A stretch of 64,000 nt of DNA from assembly GCA_902364065.1 (NCBI GenBank), contig CABJCJ010000008.1, positions 7,007 through 71,006 of the forward strand. Reading direction: 5' to 3'. Positions 1 to 8,824 of this stretch are shown piece after piece. The first letter of the stretch is position 1, and each line of letters starts with the position of its first letter. Position numbers and translations under genes: made by a program. Origin of the DNA: Veillonellaceae bacterium SB90 (GTDB lineage: Bacteria > Bacillota > Negativicutes > Selenomonadales > Selenomonadaceae). A model generated the notes under the pieces. It saw only the letters and a list, made by a program, of their open reading frames with translations. It ran no database searches and had not been told where the DNA came from.

Positions 1-555
1 TATTTCGTTTCGCCGACGCCGCGCACGTTCCCCGCGATGTTCGGCGATGTCGCCGTGACGATCGATTCCCTCGGCGGCATCGTCATCAACGGTCAGCAGA
101 TGCTGATCCTCGGCATCACGGCCGTTCTCATGGTCATCCTGACGTACATCGTCCAGCGGACGAAGACGGGCAAAGCCATGCGCGCAGCCTCCTTCGATAC
201 GGAGACGGCCGAGCTCATGGGCATCAATTCGGACCGCATCATCTCGATTACGTTCGGCATTGGTTCGGCGCTCGCAGCTGTCGCCGGTGTCCTCGTCGGC
301 ATCTACTACAATTCCATCGATCCGCTCATGGGCATCATGCCGGGCCTCAAGGCCTTTGTCGCGGCTGTCCTCGGCGGCATCGGCATCCTGCCGGGCGCCG
401 TGGTCGGCGGTTTGATTCTCGGCGTCGTCGAAGCGTTCGTCTCGGGCTTCATCTCCTCGACGTTCCGCGATGCCGCGGCTTTCGCCATCCTGATCCTCGT
501 GCTCCTGGTCCGCCCGACGGGCATCTTCGGCAAGAACACGAAAGAAAAAGTGTAA
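1..555 (+). CDS. livH: Branched-chain amino acid ABC transporter permease LivH, C-terminal part
   Basis: The reading frame is open from the first base of the window, so the gene begins upstream and only about the last 184 residues are seen. The protein is very hydrophobic and holds the conserved permease loop (TGKAMRAASFDTETAELMGI, near base 166) of the LivH/LivM family, which contacts the ATPase subunits. It ends in the typical LVRPTGIFG segment. It is one of two inner-membrane permeases that import leucine, isoleucine and valine, or related amides. livM follows after 12 bases, and livG and livF come next, so this is the start of a conserved livHMGF operon. The binding protein LivJ/K is not in the window and may lie upstream. 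Confidence 0.93.
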   Translation, partial: YFVSPTPRTFPAMFGDVAVTIDSLGGIVINGQQMLILGITAVLMVILTYIVQRTKTGKAMRAASFDTETAELMGINSDRIISITFGIGSALAAVAGVLVGIYYNSIDPLMGIMPGLKAFVAAVLGGIGILPGAVVGGLILGVVEAFVSGFISSTFRDAAAFAILILVLLVRPTGIFGKNTKEKV

Positions 556-567
556 GGAGGGGAGCAT

Positions 568-1524
568 ATGAAGTACTTACGTAAAAATGATCTGATCATG
601 CTCGCCCTTTCCCTGGTTCTGTTTGCCGTGCTGCAGGGAATGATCACGGAACGCATCCTGAGTTCCTTCTGGCAGCTCAACCTGCTCATCATCGGCATCA
701 ACATCATCCTGGCCGCGAGCCTCAACCTCATCAATGGCTATACGGGCCAGTTCTCACTCGGCCACGCCGGCTTCATGGCCGTCGGTGCCTACGTCGGCGT
801 CGTGCTCACGACGAATTTCCATGTGCCGTTCGGCCTCGCGCTGATTGCCGGCGGCATTGCAGCCGGCTTCCTGGGCTTCCTCGTCGGCATTCCGACCCTG
901 CGCCTGCGCGGCGATTATCTGGCCATCGCGACGCTCGGCCTCGGCGAGATCATCCGCATCGTCATCATGAACATCCAGTATGTCGGCGGTGCAGCCGGCT
1001 TCAAGGGCATCCCGCACAACACGACGTTTGCCTGGGTATTCTTCATCATGCTGTTCACGCTGTTCTTCATCAAGAACTTCGTCAACTCAAACCATGGCCG
1101 CGCCTGCCTGGCCATCCGCGAGAATGAGATCGCGGCAGAATCCATGGGCGTCAATACGACAAAGTACAAGGTCATGGCCTTTACGATCGGCGCGGCGTTT
1201 GCCGGTGTGGCGGGCGGACTCTTCGCGCACTGCTTCTATATCATCAGTCCGTCATCATTCACCTTCATGCAGACCTTCAATTACCTCATCATGGTTGTCA
1301 TGGGCGGTCTCGGCTCAATCACGGGCTCGATTGCCGGTGCTTTCGTCGTCACGTTCATTTCGGCGGCCCTTGCGAGCTGGCCGGAGTTCCGCATGATTAT
1401 CTACGCCATCGCGCTGATTCTTCTGATGTTCTATCGTCCGCAGGGCCTCTTCGGCTACATGGAAGTCACGAATATGGGCATCTTCCGCCGTATCTTCAAG
1501 AAAGGAGGCACGCCGCATGAGTGA
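568..1524 (+). CDS. livM: Branched-chain amino acid ABC transporter permease LivM
   Basis: A 318-residue multi-spanning membrane protein. It has the LivM hallmark NLINGYTGQFSLGHAGFMAVGAY near residues 51-75, and the EAA-like cytoplasmic loop with RENEIAAESMGVNTTKYKV near residues 183-201. A clear ribosome binding site (AAGGAGG) sits just ahead of ATG 568. It forms the second half of the membrane channel with LivH. The last 8 bases overlap livG, which suggests translational coupling. Family length is normal. Confidence 0.95.
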   Translation: MKYLRKNDLIMLALSLVLFAVLQGMITERILSSFWQLNLLIIGINIILAASLNLINGYTGQFSLGHAGFMAVGAYVGVVLTTNFHVPFGLALIAGGIAAGFLGFLVGIPTLRLRGDYLAIATLGLGEIIRIVIMNIQYVGGAAGFKGIPHNTTFAWVFFIMLFTLFFIKNFVNSNHGRACLAIRENEIAAESMGVNTTKYKVMAFTIGAAFAGVAGGLFAHCFYIISPSSFTFMQTFNYLIMVVMGGLGSITGSIAGAFVVTFISAALASWPEFRMIIYAIALILLMFYRPQGLFGYMEVTNMGIFRRIFKKGGTPHE

Positions 1525-2290
1525 TATGAATGAAATCCTGCTCGCCGAAAACGTTTCGGAGGTTTTCGGCGGCCTCAAGGCTGTGTCTGACTTCAATCTG
1601 CGTCTCAACCGCGGCGAGCTCGTCGGCCTCATCGGGCCGAACGGCGCGGGCAAGACGACTGTGTTCAACATGCTGACCGGCGTTTATCAGCCGACCTCGG
1701 GCAACATTTCCTTCGAGGGCAGGAGCATCGTCGGCCTCAAGCCGTACCAGGTCACGCAGCGCGGCATCGCGCGTACCTTCCAGAACATCCGCCTGTTCTC
1801 TGAGCTCACGGTCTTGGAGAATGTCAAGATTGCCTTCCATTACCATGTCAAATACGGACTGATTGAATCCGTGCTGCGCATCGGGCGCTACTTCCGCGAG
1901 GAGGAGGCCATCGAGGAGGAGAGCTTTAAACTGCTCAAGATTTTCCATCTGGAGGATAAAGCGAATGAAGTGGCGAAGAACCTCCCGTACGGTGCACAGC
2001 GCCGCCTCGAGATCGCCCGCGCACTCGCGGCCAAGCCGAAGCTCCTGCTGCTTGACGAGCCGGCTGCCGGCATGAACCCGCAGGAGACGAAGGAACTCAT
2101 GGATATGATCCGCTGGATCCGCCATGAATTCGGCCTGACCATCCTGCTCATCGAGCATGATATGAGTCTCGTCATGGGCATCTGCGAGCGCATCTATGTG
2201 CTGGAGTACGGCGAGGTCATCGCGCAGGGGACGCCGGACGAGATCAAGCAGAATCCGGAGGTCATCCGGGCTTATCTGGGCGGCGAATGA
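1517..2290 (+). CDS. livG: Branched-chain amino acid ABC transporter ATP-binding protein LivG
   Basis: A 257-residue ABC ATPase. Walker A is GPNGAGKTT (about residues 41-49). The family-specific sequence YGAQRRLEIARAL stands in for the usual LSGGQ signature, which is normal for LivG. Walker B is LLLLDEPAAGMNP, followed by the switch histidine in LLIEHDMSLVM. LivG energises import together with LivF. The start overlaps the livM end by 8 bases and is preceded by AAAGGAGG. The closing region (EYGEVIAQGTPDEI) is typical of LivG. Confidence 0.95.
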   Translation: MSDMNEILLAENVSEVFGGLKAVSDFNLRLNRGELVGLIGPNGAGKTTVFNMLTGVYQPTSGNISFEGRSIVGLKPYQVTQRGIARTFQNIRLFSELTVLENVKIAFHYHVKYGLIESVLRIGRYFREEEAIEEESFKLLKIFHLEDKANEVAKNLPYGAQRRLEIARALAAKPKLLLLDEPAAGMNPQETKELMDMIRWIRHEFGLTILLIEHDMSLVMGICERIYVLEYGEVIAQGTPDEIKQNPEVIRAYLGGE

Positions 2291-2331
2291 CGCCGTCCAT
2301 CAGGTGAAAAGTACGGAAAGCAGGTATGTAT

Positions 2332-3048
2332 ATGGCAGAACCTATGCTGAAAATAGATAACATCGATGTATACTACGGTGCCATCCATGCACTCAAGGGC
2401 ATCAGCCTCGAGGTCAATCAGGGCGAGATCGTGACGCTCATCGGTGCCAACGGCGCCGGCAAGTCGACGACACTGCGCACAATCTCGGGCCTCCTGAAGC
2501 CGAAGAACGGCTCCATCACGTTCATGGGGAAGAATATCGCCGGCGTGCCGGCTCATCAGATTGTCCGCGAGGGCATCTCGCAGGTGCCGGAAGGACGCCG
2601 CGTCTTTGCGGAGATGACCGTCATGGAGAATCTGGATCTCGGTGCCTTTGTACGCAAGGACAAGGCAGGCATCCAAAAGGATCTCAAGACGGTTTTTGAG
2701 CTCTTCCCGCGCCTTGCGGAACGCAGGAATCAGTCGGCCGGCACGCTGTCAGGCGGCGAGCAGCAGATGCTCGCGATGGGCCGTGCGCTCATGAGCCGTC
2801 CGAAGCTCCTGCTGCTCGATGAGCCCTCCATGGGGCTCGCGCCGCTGCTCATCAAGGAAATCTTCCACATCATCGAGGACATCAACAAGAGCGGCACGAC
2901 CGTATTGCTCGTTGAGCAGAATGCGAATATGGCGCTTTCGATTGCCAACCGCGCGTATGTGCTCGAGACGGGACGCATTACCCTGTCCGGTGCAGCGCAG
3001 GAACTCGCTGCGAGCGAGGATGTCCGCAAGGCTTATCTGGGTGGCTGA
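2332..3048 (+). CDS. livF: Branched-chain amino acid ABC transporter ATP-binding protein LivF
   Basis: A 238-residue ABC ATPase with Walker A GANGAGKST, signature LSGGEQQMLAMGRAL and Walker B LLLLDEPSMGLAP, which is LivF-like. Two in-frame ATGs lie at 2326 and 2332. The purine-rich stretch GAAAGCAGG ends one base before the first and seven before the second, so 2332 is preferred. It pairs with LivG as the second nucleotide-binding subunit of the livHMGF importer. The gap to livG is about 40 bases, still within the operon. Confidence 0.94.
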   Translation: MAEPMLKIDNIDVYYGAIHALKGISLEVNQGEIVTLIGANGAGKSTTLRTISGLLKPKNGSITFMGKNIAGVPAHQIVREGISQVPEGRRVFAEMTVMENLDLGAFVRKDKAGIQKDLKTVFELFPRLAERRNQSAGTLSGGEQQMLAMGRALMSRPKLLLLDEPSMGLAPLLIKEIFHIIEDINKSGTTVLLVEQNANMALSIANRAYVLETGRITLSGAAQELAASEDVRKAYLGG

Positions 3049-3132
3049 TCCGCAGTCATGGCAGGATTTTCCCGTGCTGGCAGCGAAGTATTTCGGCAAA
3101 GCACAGGCAAAGGATGTAAGGGGGATGAAGTG

Positions 3133-3777
3133 ATGTTTGTAGCAAATCGCATGGCGAAGAACCCGGTGACGGTAACGCCGGATACGACAGTGGACGAAGC
3201 GGCTTCCGCGATGCGGAAGGGGCATTTCCGCCGCCTGCCGGTCGTGGAGAATGGCAAGCTCGTGGGCTTCCTTTCCGACAAGGACCTCATGCGCGTGATG
3301 CCGTCGCCGGCCACGACGCTCTCGCGCTATGAGGAGCGGTCGCTCCTCGCAAAGCTCAAGATCTCGGATGTCATGCAGACACCGGTCATTTCGGTCGATG
3401 AGGACGCCACCATCGAGGAAGCGGCGCTCATCATGTACAAGCATAAAATCGGCGGTCTGCCGGTTGTCTCTAAAGTCGGCACGGTTGTGGGCGTCATCAC
3501 GGAGACGGATATCTTCAAGACGTTTGTTGATGTCATGGGCCTGCAGGAGGGCAAGACGCGCCTGACGCTGCTCGTCGACAACAAGATCGGCGTCGTTCAC
3601 GATATTGCCGGCATCTTCACAGAGTGCGGCCTTTCTATCGACAGCCTCGTGACCTGCCGTCAGCCGTACGGCAAGTATGAAATCGTCGTCCGCGGCGATA
3701 TTCCCGATGTCGATGACGTGAAGAAGAAGATTGAGGCCAAGGGCTACGAGGTCATCCATACGGCCAAGATCGGCTGA
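3133..3777 (+). CDS. CBS-CBS-ACT domain protein (AcuB-like)
   Basis: A 214-residue soluble protein with two CBS domains (about residues 1-60 and 75-135) and a C-terminal ACT domain (about 143-214, beginning LTLLVDNKIGVVHDIAGIF). This order matches AcuB-type proteins, in which CBS pairs bind adenine nucleotides and ACT domains bind amino acids. The frame is open further upstream, but ATG 3133 is chosen because AGGGGG lies 8 bases before it. It follows livF by about 85 bases and probably ends the liv transcript. A sensor role linked to branched-chain amino acids is inference. Confidence 0.85.
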   Translation: MFVANRMAKNPVTVTPDTTVDEAASAMRKGHFRRLPVVENGKLVGFLSDKDLMRVMPSPATTLSRYEERSLLAKLKISDVMQTPVISVDEDATIEEAALIMYKHKIGGLPVVSKVGTVVGVITETDIFKTFVDVMGLQEGKTRLTLLVDNKIGVVHDIAGIFTECGLSIDSLVTCRQPYGKYEIVVRGDIPDVDDVKKKIEAKGYEVIHTAKIG

Positions 3778-3827
3778 TGACATTCATGAGCCGCACAGGA
3801 AAAGCTGTGCAGCCATCGGTTTTCAGG

Positions 3828-3870
3828 CAAAGGAGCCTTTTCCCGCAGAAGGGATAAGGCTCCTTTTGTG
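3828..3870 (+). terminator. Rho-independent terminator of the liv operon
   Basis: The arms AAAGGAGCCTT and AAGGCTCCTTTT enclose a short loop and run into a T-rich tail. It lies 50 bases past the CBS-ACT stop codon. Confidence 0.85.
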
Positions 3871-3921
3871 TTTTGTATACAGATAAACATTACATAATTA
3901 CATGTATTCTTTTTCAATGGC

Positions 3922-3951
3922 TTGATTACTGTATATAATCTATGTTATACT
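3922..3951 (+). promoter_or_regulatory. Putative sigma-70 promoter of the TAXI-TRAP operon
   Basis: TTGATT (3922-3927), an 18-base spacer, then TATACT (3946-3951). It sits in the AT-rich gap upstream of the solute-receptor gene and gives a leader of about 50 bases. Confidence 0.6.
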
Positions 3952-4006
3952 CTTATACGTAATATATTTGTTAATACATGTTTGTATGAGAGTGGGGGCG
4001 TTTTCG

Positions 4007-4969
4007 ATGAAGTTACATGCATTCACCAAAATGTTGGCTGTGGGTATCATAGCAGTCCTCAGTGTTGCCATGCTTGCAGGCTGTGGCAGCGAAAGTTCAC
4101 AGAAGAAATTCCTCAATATCGCCACGGGCGGTACGGCTGGTACGTACTATCCGATTGGCGGTGCGATGGCGGAAATCCTCAACAAGGATATTGAAGGCAT
4201 GAACGCCAGTGCGCAGAGTACCGGCGCCACGGTGGCGAACATCAACATGCTCAAGGATGGTTCTGTCGACCTGGCCATTGTCCAGAATGATATCACGTAT
4301 TATGCCGTTCACGGCACGGAGATGTTCAAGGACAAGAAGGTCGACAATATCCGCGGCATCGCGACGCTGTACCCGGAAACCTGCCAGTTTGTCACGCTTG
4401 ATAAGGCCGGTATCAAGAGCATCGCGGACCTCAAGGGCAAGCGCGTAGCTGTCGGTGCGGCAGGCTCCGGTGCAGAGGCCAATGCCCGCCAGATCCTCGA
4501 GGCATATGGCATCACCTATGACGATATCGATGTCCAGTACCTGTCCTTTGCGGAAGGCGCCAGCGCCCTCAAGGATGGCAACGTCGATGCCGCATTCCTG
4601 ACGGCTGGCTATCCGACTTCCTCCGTACAGGATATTGCTTCGCAGAACAAGATTCGCCTGCTGCCTGTGGATGCGGACAAGGCTGATGCTTTGATTGCCA
4701 AGTATCCGTTCTACACGAAGACGACGGTACCGGCTGGCACGTATGCCGGCTTTGATGAGGATGTCCCGACCATCTCGGTCATGGCTATGCTCGTTGCATC
4801 CGATAAGGTGGACGATAAGCTGGGTTATGAAATTGCCAAGGCGCTCTTCACGAACCTTGACCGCCTCCAGGCAGCACATTCCGTCGGCAAGCTCATCACG
4901 AAAGAGGGCGCCATGAAGGGCATGTCCCTCGATATGAATGCCGGCGCAGAGAAGTTCTTCAAGGAATGA
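4007..4969 (+). CDS. TAXI family TRAP transporter solute-binding lipoprotein
   Basis: A 320-residue extracytoplasmic receptor. It starts with a lipoprotein signal peptide ending in LAGC, with the lipidated cysteine at residue 26. The mature part begins FLNIATGGTAGTYYPIGG, the hallmark of TAXI (TRAP-associated extracytoplasmic immunogenic) proteins. ATG 4007 is preceded by GTGGGGGC, and a TTG further upstream lacks a binding site. Such receptors deliver a substrate, often glutamate or a dicarboxylate, to a fused TRAP permease. The next two genes, a DUF1850 protein and a fused 4TM/12TM permease, complete the usual three-gene TAXI cassette. The substrate cannot be told from sequence. Confidence 0.93.
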   Translation: MKLHAFTKMLAVGIIAVLSVAMLAGCGSESSQKKFLNIATGGTAGTYYPIGGAMAEILNKDIEGMNASAQSTGATVANINMLKDGSVDLAIVQNDITYYAVHGTEMFKDKKVDNIRGIATLYPETCQFVTLDKAGIKSIADLKGKRVAVGAAGSGAEANARQILEAYGITYDDIDVQYLSFAEGASALKDGNVDAAFLTAGYPTSSVQDIASQNKIRLLPVDADKADALIAKYPFYTKTTVPAGTYAGFDEDVPTISVMAMLVASDKVDDKLGYEIAKALFTNLDRLQAAHSVGKLITKEGAMKGMSLDMNAGAEKFFKE

Positions 4970-5145
4970 GGAATGAACGTCATCTGACCGGTGACAAGAG
5001 CGGCTCCTTTGCCGCTGCCAACACAGATTTTGTTTCATGATGGGATAGAGACTTCCTTCCATGGCTCCGGCAGCAGTTCTTCTGAGCGGAGCGGCGGCCC
5101 GGCACTCGTTGCGGGGAAGCTTCTCGCGCAGGTGCGCATGGGGCG

Positions 5146-5670
5146 ATGGCGGGAAGTCTCTTTCTGGTTGAAGATGGTGATTTTTTGCTGCGCAATGCTC
5201 GCATTCCGATTGTACTCTGCCTGCTGGGTATCTGCTTCGGGCTGCTCGACGTGCTGCTGACGCCCTGCTTTGTCGTCTCGGCAGCCGGCGAGCGGGTGGC
5301 TCTCGTGGAGGCACGCCCGGAGCTGCCGTTTTCCATTCACTTCATCCATTCGGTGCAGAAGACGCCGGTGCTGGAAAATCTGGAAGTGAACGAGAAACGC
5401 GATGGCTTTGACCTGCTTTCGACGAAATACCAGTCGTTTGGCGTCGGCCTGCCCTTCCTTGCGGAAGAAGGGGCGTTCCGGCAGGAAGGGGATTATTATG
5501 TATTCGATCACATGCATCGTCATTTCCCGTCACTCCAGCTGCGTACCGGAGTCGGGACGAAACTCACCCTGACGGTCGCGGGCAGGGAATACCGGCTGTA
5601 TGAACGGTATGCACCCGGCACGCGCATCGATCTTTACATCGCGCCGCTTTACCGTGCTCTGTGCGGCTGA
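5146..5670 (+). CDS. DUF1850 family protein
   Basis: About 174 residues. One hydrophobic segment (about residues 20-43) looks like a signal anchor. The rest matches the DUF1850 pattern: an FSIHFIHSVQKTPV segment followed by YQSFGVGLPF and a C-terminal RIDLYIAPLY. DUF1850 proteins are regularly encoded between TAXI receptors and their fused permeases, exactly as here, and may be a small accessory subunit. Their function is not established. The start is uncertain: ATG 5146 has only a weak GGGG two bases before it, and no better in-frame start is evident. Confidence 0.8.
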   Translation: MAGSLFLVEDGDFLLRNARIPIVLCLLGICFGLLDVLLTPCFVVSAAGERVALVEARPELPFSIHFIHSVQKTPVLENLEVNEKRDGFDLLSTKYQSFGVGLPFLAEEGAFRQEGDYYVFDHMHRHFPSLQLRTGVGTKLTLTVAGREYRLYERYAPGTRIDLYIAPLYRALCG

Positions 5671-5696
5671 CGCATTCAGGAAGGGATGGTATCCAT

Positions 5697-7637
5697 ATGA
5701 CAGATAAACCCGATAAAAACAAACCAGCATCCACACCCGAGGACATCCTTAAGAAATACGACAAGGAATCCGATACCATGATGTATACGGGCCTCATGGC
5801 CAAGATTGTTTCGGCCATTGCTATCGTGTTTTCGGTGTTCCAGCTCTATACGGCCACGTTCGGCGTGCTCGATGCACAGCTCCAGCGTGCTGTCCACCTG
5901 GGTTTCGGCCTCACGCTTGTCTATCTCTTGTATCCGACGCGCAAATCCTGGTCGCGTCATAAGCTGCATCCGTTTGATTTGCTGCTGGCCATTTTAGGCG
6001 CGGCAACGCCGGCGTATATCGTCATTGAGTACCGCCAGCTTGTCCTGCGCTCGGGCATGGTTTCCAGCACCGACCTCGTCGTCGGCACGCTCGGCATCCT
6101 GCTCGTCATCGAGGCGGCGCGCCGCATCGTCGGCCTGCCGATGGTCTGCGTGGTTCTGGCTTTCATCGCCTATGCATTTGCCGGCCCTTACATGCCGGGG
6201 GTGCTTGCGCATCGCGGCCTGACGCTGGAGCAGCTCGTCGGTCATCTCTACTTCACGACAGAAGGCGTCTTCGGCATCCCGCTCGGCGTTTCCTCGACCT
6301 TCATCTTTCTCTTCATCCTGTTCGGCGCCTATCTGGAATCGACGGGCCTCGGCAAATTCTTCATCGACCTCGCGAATGCCGTGGCTGGCTGGGCTAGCGG
6401 CGGCCCGGCCAAGGTTGCCGTTCTGTCCTCCGGACTCATGGGTACCGTCTCGGGCAGCTCGGTTGCCAATGTCGTGGGAACAGGCTCTCTGACCATTCCG
6501 ATGATGAAGAAACTCGGTTACCACAAGAACTTTGCCGGCGCTGTCGAGGCAGCCGCTTCGACCGGCGGCCAGCTGATGCCGCCGGTCATGGGCGCTGCGG
6601 CCTTCCTGATGGCGGAGTTCATCGGCGTGCCGTACATCGATATCGTCAAGGCCGCCATCGTACCGGCTTTCCTCTATTTTGCCGGCGTATGGCTCGGCGT
6701 TCACTTTGAAGCCAAGCGCAGCAACCTCAAGGGCATCCCGCGCAAGGATCTGCCGAAATTCGGCGTCATCTTGCGCGAACGCGGCCATCTGGCTCTGCCG
6801 CTCATTGTCATCGTCTACCTCCTGGTCGCCGGCTATACGCCGATGCGCGCCGCTCTCGTGGCCATCGTGCTCTCCATTGTCTGCTCGGCCCTGCGCAAAT
6901 CGACACGCATGAAGCCCATTGAGATCGTCAAGGGCCTCGACAAGGGCGCGCGTAATGTCCTGTCTGTACTCGTCGCGTGTGCGGCGGCCGGTATCGTCAT
7001 CGGCGTCGTCACGAAGACGGGCGTGGGCCTCAAGCTCGCTTCCGGCCTGCTTGATCTCTCGGGCGGCCTGCTGTTGCCGACGATGTTCTTTACGATGATC
7101 ACGGCCATTGTCCTCGGCATGGGCGTGCCGACGACGGCCAACTACGTCATCACGTCGACGATTGCTGCGCCGGCGCTCGTGCAGATGGGCGTGCCGGTAC
7201 TCTGTGCACATATGTTCGTCTTCTACTTCGGCATCATCGCCGATGTCACGCCGCCAGTGGCTCTCGCAGCCTTCGCCGGTGCCGGCATTGCGGGCGGCGA
7301 TCCGCTGAAGACCGGCATCAACGCCTCGAAGCTGGCCATAGCAGCCTTTATTATCCCGTACATGTTTGTCCTGTCGCCGGTCCTCCTGATGGTGGATGCG
7401 ACGGCGTTCAACCTCATCATGACGACACTGACCGCGCTCATCGGCATGATCGCCGTATCGTCGGCGCTCATCGGCTATCTGGCGGACGACTGCAGCCTGC
7501 TTGAACGCCTTGTGCTCGTCGCGGGCGGTCTGATGATGATCAAGCCGGGCTACATAACGGATGCTGCGGGTTTCGTCCTGTTCCTCATCATCCTCTTCCT
7601 GCAGCTCAGACGCCGCAAGGCGGCAGCTGATGCCTGA
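5697..7637 (+). CDS. TRAP transporter fused permease (4TM/12TM) of the TAXI type
   Basis: A 646-residue membrane protein that fuses the small DctQ-like and large DctM-like TRAP subunits. The N-terminus is hydrophilic (TDKPDKNKPASTPEDILKKY). The DctM half shows SGLMGTVSGSSVANVVGTG and LGMGVPTTANYV, signatures of the ion-driven permease. ATG 5697 is preceded by AGGAAGGGA. It takes up the substrate bound by the TAXI lipoprotein using a sodium or proton gradient. A strong terminator follows. Confidence 0.93.
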   Translation: MTDKPDKNKPASTPEDILKKYDKESDTMMYTGLMAKIVSAIAIVFSVFQLYTATFGVLDAQLQRAVHLGFGLTLVYLLYPTRKSWSRHKLHPFDLLLAILGAATPAYIVIEYRQLVLRSGMVSSTDLVVGTLGILLVIEAARRIVGLPMVCVVLAFIAYAFAGPYMPGVLAHRGLTLEQLVGHLYFTTEGVFGIPLGVSSTFIFLFILFGAYLESTGLGKFFIDLANAVAGWASGGPAKVAVLSSGLMGTVSGSSVANVVGTGSLTIPMMKKLGYHKNFAGAVEAAASTGGQLMPPVMGAAAFLMAEFIGVPYIDIVKAAIVPAFLYFAGVWLGVHFEAKRSNLKGIPRKDLPKFGVILRERGHLALPLIVIVYLLVAGYTPMRAALVAIVLSIVCSALRKSTRMKPIEIVKGLDKGARNVLSVLVACAAAGIVIGVVTKTGVGLKLASGLLDLSGGLLLPTMFFTMITAIVLGMGVPTTANYVITSTIAAPALVQMGVPVLCAHMFVFYFGIIADVTPPVALAAFAGAGIAGGDPLKTGINASKLAIAAFIIPYMFVLSPVLLMVDATAFNLIMTTLTALIGMIAVSSALIGYLADDCSLLERLVLVAGGLMMIKPGYITDAAGFVLFLIILFLQLRRRKAAADA

Positions 7638-7665
7638 CATGCTCATTTTCGGGCATTGACATCAT

Positions 7666-7708
7666 AAAAGAAAGGCGTTTCCATTTTCTTGGAAGCGCCT
7701 TTCTTTTA
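7666..7708. terminator. Bidirectional terminator between the TRAP operon and the Fur-family gene
   Basis: A long stem (AAAGGCGTTTCCA against TGGAAGCGCCTTT) is flanked by A-rich and T-rich tails, so it can end transcripts from both convergent genes. Confidence 0.85.
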
Positions 7709-7728
7709 TCGAGGGATGCATCATTTGT

Positions 7729-8178
7729 TCAATGCATGGCATGCATATGCTGCTGCTGTTTTTCCTGGCATTCCGGGCAAACGCCGAAGAAATAGATCTG
7801 ATGGTCGGTAAGTGCATAACCGGTTTCACGCGTGACTTCCTGGTATACGCCTTCCGTCTTGAGGGCAGGGACATCATCGACGCGGCCGCATTTCGTGCAG
7901 CGGACATGCGGGTGATGGCTCGTATCCGCATCGTAGCGGAATGCATCCTCGCCAACGTTGAGCTCCTGGGCAAGTCCCAGATCGCAGAGAATGGAAAGGG
8001 CCTTGTAGACCGTGGCCAAACTCATCGTGGGGTAGAGGGGCTGCAGCTCCTTGTAGATGGTGTCAGCGTTTGGATGTACCTTGGTATGGGAAAGCATATT
8101 GTAGACAGCCAGACGCTGCGGCGTCACCTTGAAGCCGGCTGCGCGCAGACGGCCTGCCAGTTCCATCGGGCTTAGCAT
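7729..8178 (-). CDS. Fur family transcriptional regulator, PerR-like
   Basis: A 149-residue regulator. A winged-helix DNA-binding domain (about residues 1-80, with KVTPQRLAVYNML and MSLATVYKALSIL) is followed by a dimerisation and metal domain. That domain holds HHPHVRCTKCGRVDD and a closing CPEC, the two CXXC pairs of the structural zinc site. The DxxTSHHPH region resembles the PerR regulatory metal site, where histidine oxidation senses peroxide. ATG 8178 fits an AAGGTG binding site better than a GTG 9 bases upstream. It is monocistronic. PerR is more likely than Fur or Zur, but this is a family-level call. Confidence 0.85.
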   Translation of the reverse strand: MLSPMELAGRLRAAGFKVTPQRLAVYNMLSHTKVHPNADTIYKELQPLYPTMSLATVYKALSILCDLGLAQELNVGEDAFRYDADTSHHPHVRCTKCGRVDDVPALKTEGVYQEVTRETGYALTDHQIYFFGVCPECQEKQQQHMHAMH

Positions 8179-8249
8179 GGTATTCACCTTCTCTTTCTAA
8201 ACCTTTCTTAAAAATTTAATGGTAATGGATAATTTATATCGTTTAATTT

Positions 8250-8278
8250 ATTCTACCCAGAAATTATGTTCATGTCAA
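8250..8278 (-). promoter_or_regulatory. Promoter of the PerR-like gene
   Basis: On the minus strand, TTGACA (8278-8273), a 17-base spacer, then TAGAAT (8255-8250). A near-palindromic AT-rich stretch at 8227-8241 (GATAATTTATATC core) lies just downstream and could be an autoregulatory operator; that is a guess. Confidence 0.75.
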
Positions 8279-8377
8279 CTAGTATTTATTATTTTAGGAG
8301 AAAATGACTTTCTTCTTTGTACGCTGTTTTGAACAGGATGTGATGGTGCGTGGACGGAACAAATCAAAATAAATGGC

Positions 8378-8406
8378 TTTACAAGTCGAAAAAGGTATGT
8401 TATAAT
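8378..8406 (+). promoter_or_regulatory. Promoter of tRNA-Ser
   Basis: TTTACA (8378-8383), a 17-base spacer, and TATAAT (8401-8406) with an extended TG one base before it. It ends 22 bases before the tRNA. Confidence 0.8.
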
Positions 8407-8428
8407 ACTTCATGTTCTCAATGAACAC

Positions 8429-8517
8429 GGAGAGGTGTCCGAGTGGTCGAAGGTGCTTGACTCGAAATCAAGTGTGGTTAATAGCCACCGTGGGTTCGAA
8501 TCCCACCCTCTCTGCCA
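8429..8517 (+). tRNA. tRNA-Ser (anticodon CGA)
   Basis: The acceptor stem GGAGAGG pairs with CCTCTCT. The anticodon stem CTTGA/TCAAG encloses loop CTCGAAA, giving anticodon CGA for codon UCG. The long variable arm (TGTGGTTAATAGCCACCG region) marks a class II tRNA. The T arm GGGTTCGAATCCC is canonical and the 3-prime CCA is encoded. Confidence 0.95.
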
Positions 8518-8526
8518 TTTGACGAT

Positions 8527-8557
8527 GAAGCTCTGCAGTGCGCTGCAGGGCTTTTTT
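8527..8557 (+). terminator. Terminator after tRNA-Ser
   Basis: A CTCTGCAG/CTGCAGGG stem with a tetraloop is followed by six T residues. Confidence 0.8.
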
Positions 8558-8582
8558 GTATGTGCGGGGCGGTCATCTGAGG

Positions 8583-8636
8583 AAAGAAAAAGAAGCCGCA
8601 GCATCGAGTGAAAACCTCGTCGCTGCAGCTCCTTCT
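8583..8636 (-). terminator. Terminator of rpmF
   Basis: Read on the minus strand, GAAGGAGCTGCAGCGACGAG pairs with CTCGATGCTGCGGCTTC and is followed by TTTTTCTTTCC. It starts 9 bases past the rpmF stop. Confidence 0.85.
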
Positions 8637-8644
8637 TCGTGCTC

Positions 8645-8824
8645 TTATTCTGCTGCCTTGATGACTTCTTTGCCATCGTAATAGCCGCATTCCGGGCATA
8701 CGTGATGCGGCATTTTCGGCTCATGGCACTGCGGGCAAGCCGTGAAGCCCGGAGCCGTCAATTTCCAGTTTGCACGGCGCTGATCGCGACGGGCCTTGGA
8801 AGTTTTGCGCTTTGGTACTGCCAT
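8645..8824 (-). CDS. rpmF: 50S ribosomal protein L32
   Basis: A 59-residue basic protein beginning [20 protein letters not shown], the conserved L32 N-terminus. A zinc-binding set CPQC and CPEC at residues 30-33 and 43-46 follows, so this is the zinc-containing form. It is a structural protein of the large ribosomal subunit. The GGAGGTGA binding site lies just upstream on the minus strand. Many bacteria have a DUF177 (YceD) gene directly upstream of rpmF; here none is seen. Confidence 0.95.
   Translation of the reverse strand: MAVPKRKTSKARRDQRRANWKLTAPGFTACPQCHEPKMPHHVCPECGYYDGKEVIKAAE

Noticed and set aside
5994..7646. A 550-residue open frame antisense to the TRAP permease, and similar long minus-strand frames (for example 21197-22672 and 55467-57317)
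   Set aside because: They lie opposite clearly conserved genes, have biased Arg/Asp/His/Glu composition typical of antisense GC-rich frames, and lack binding sites and family motifs.
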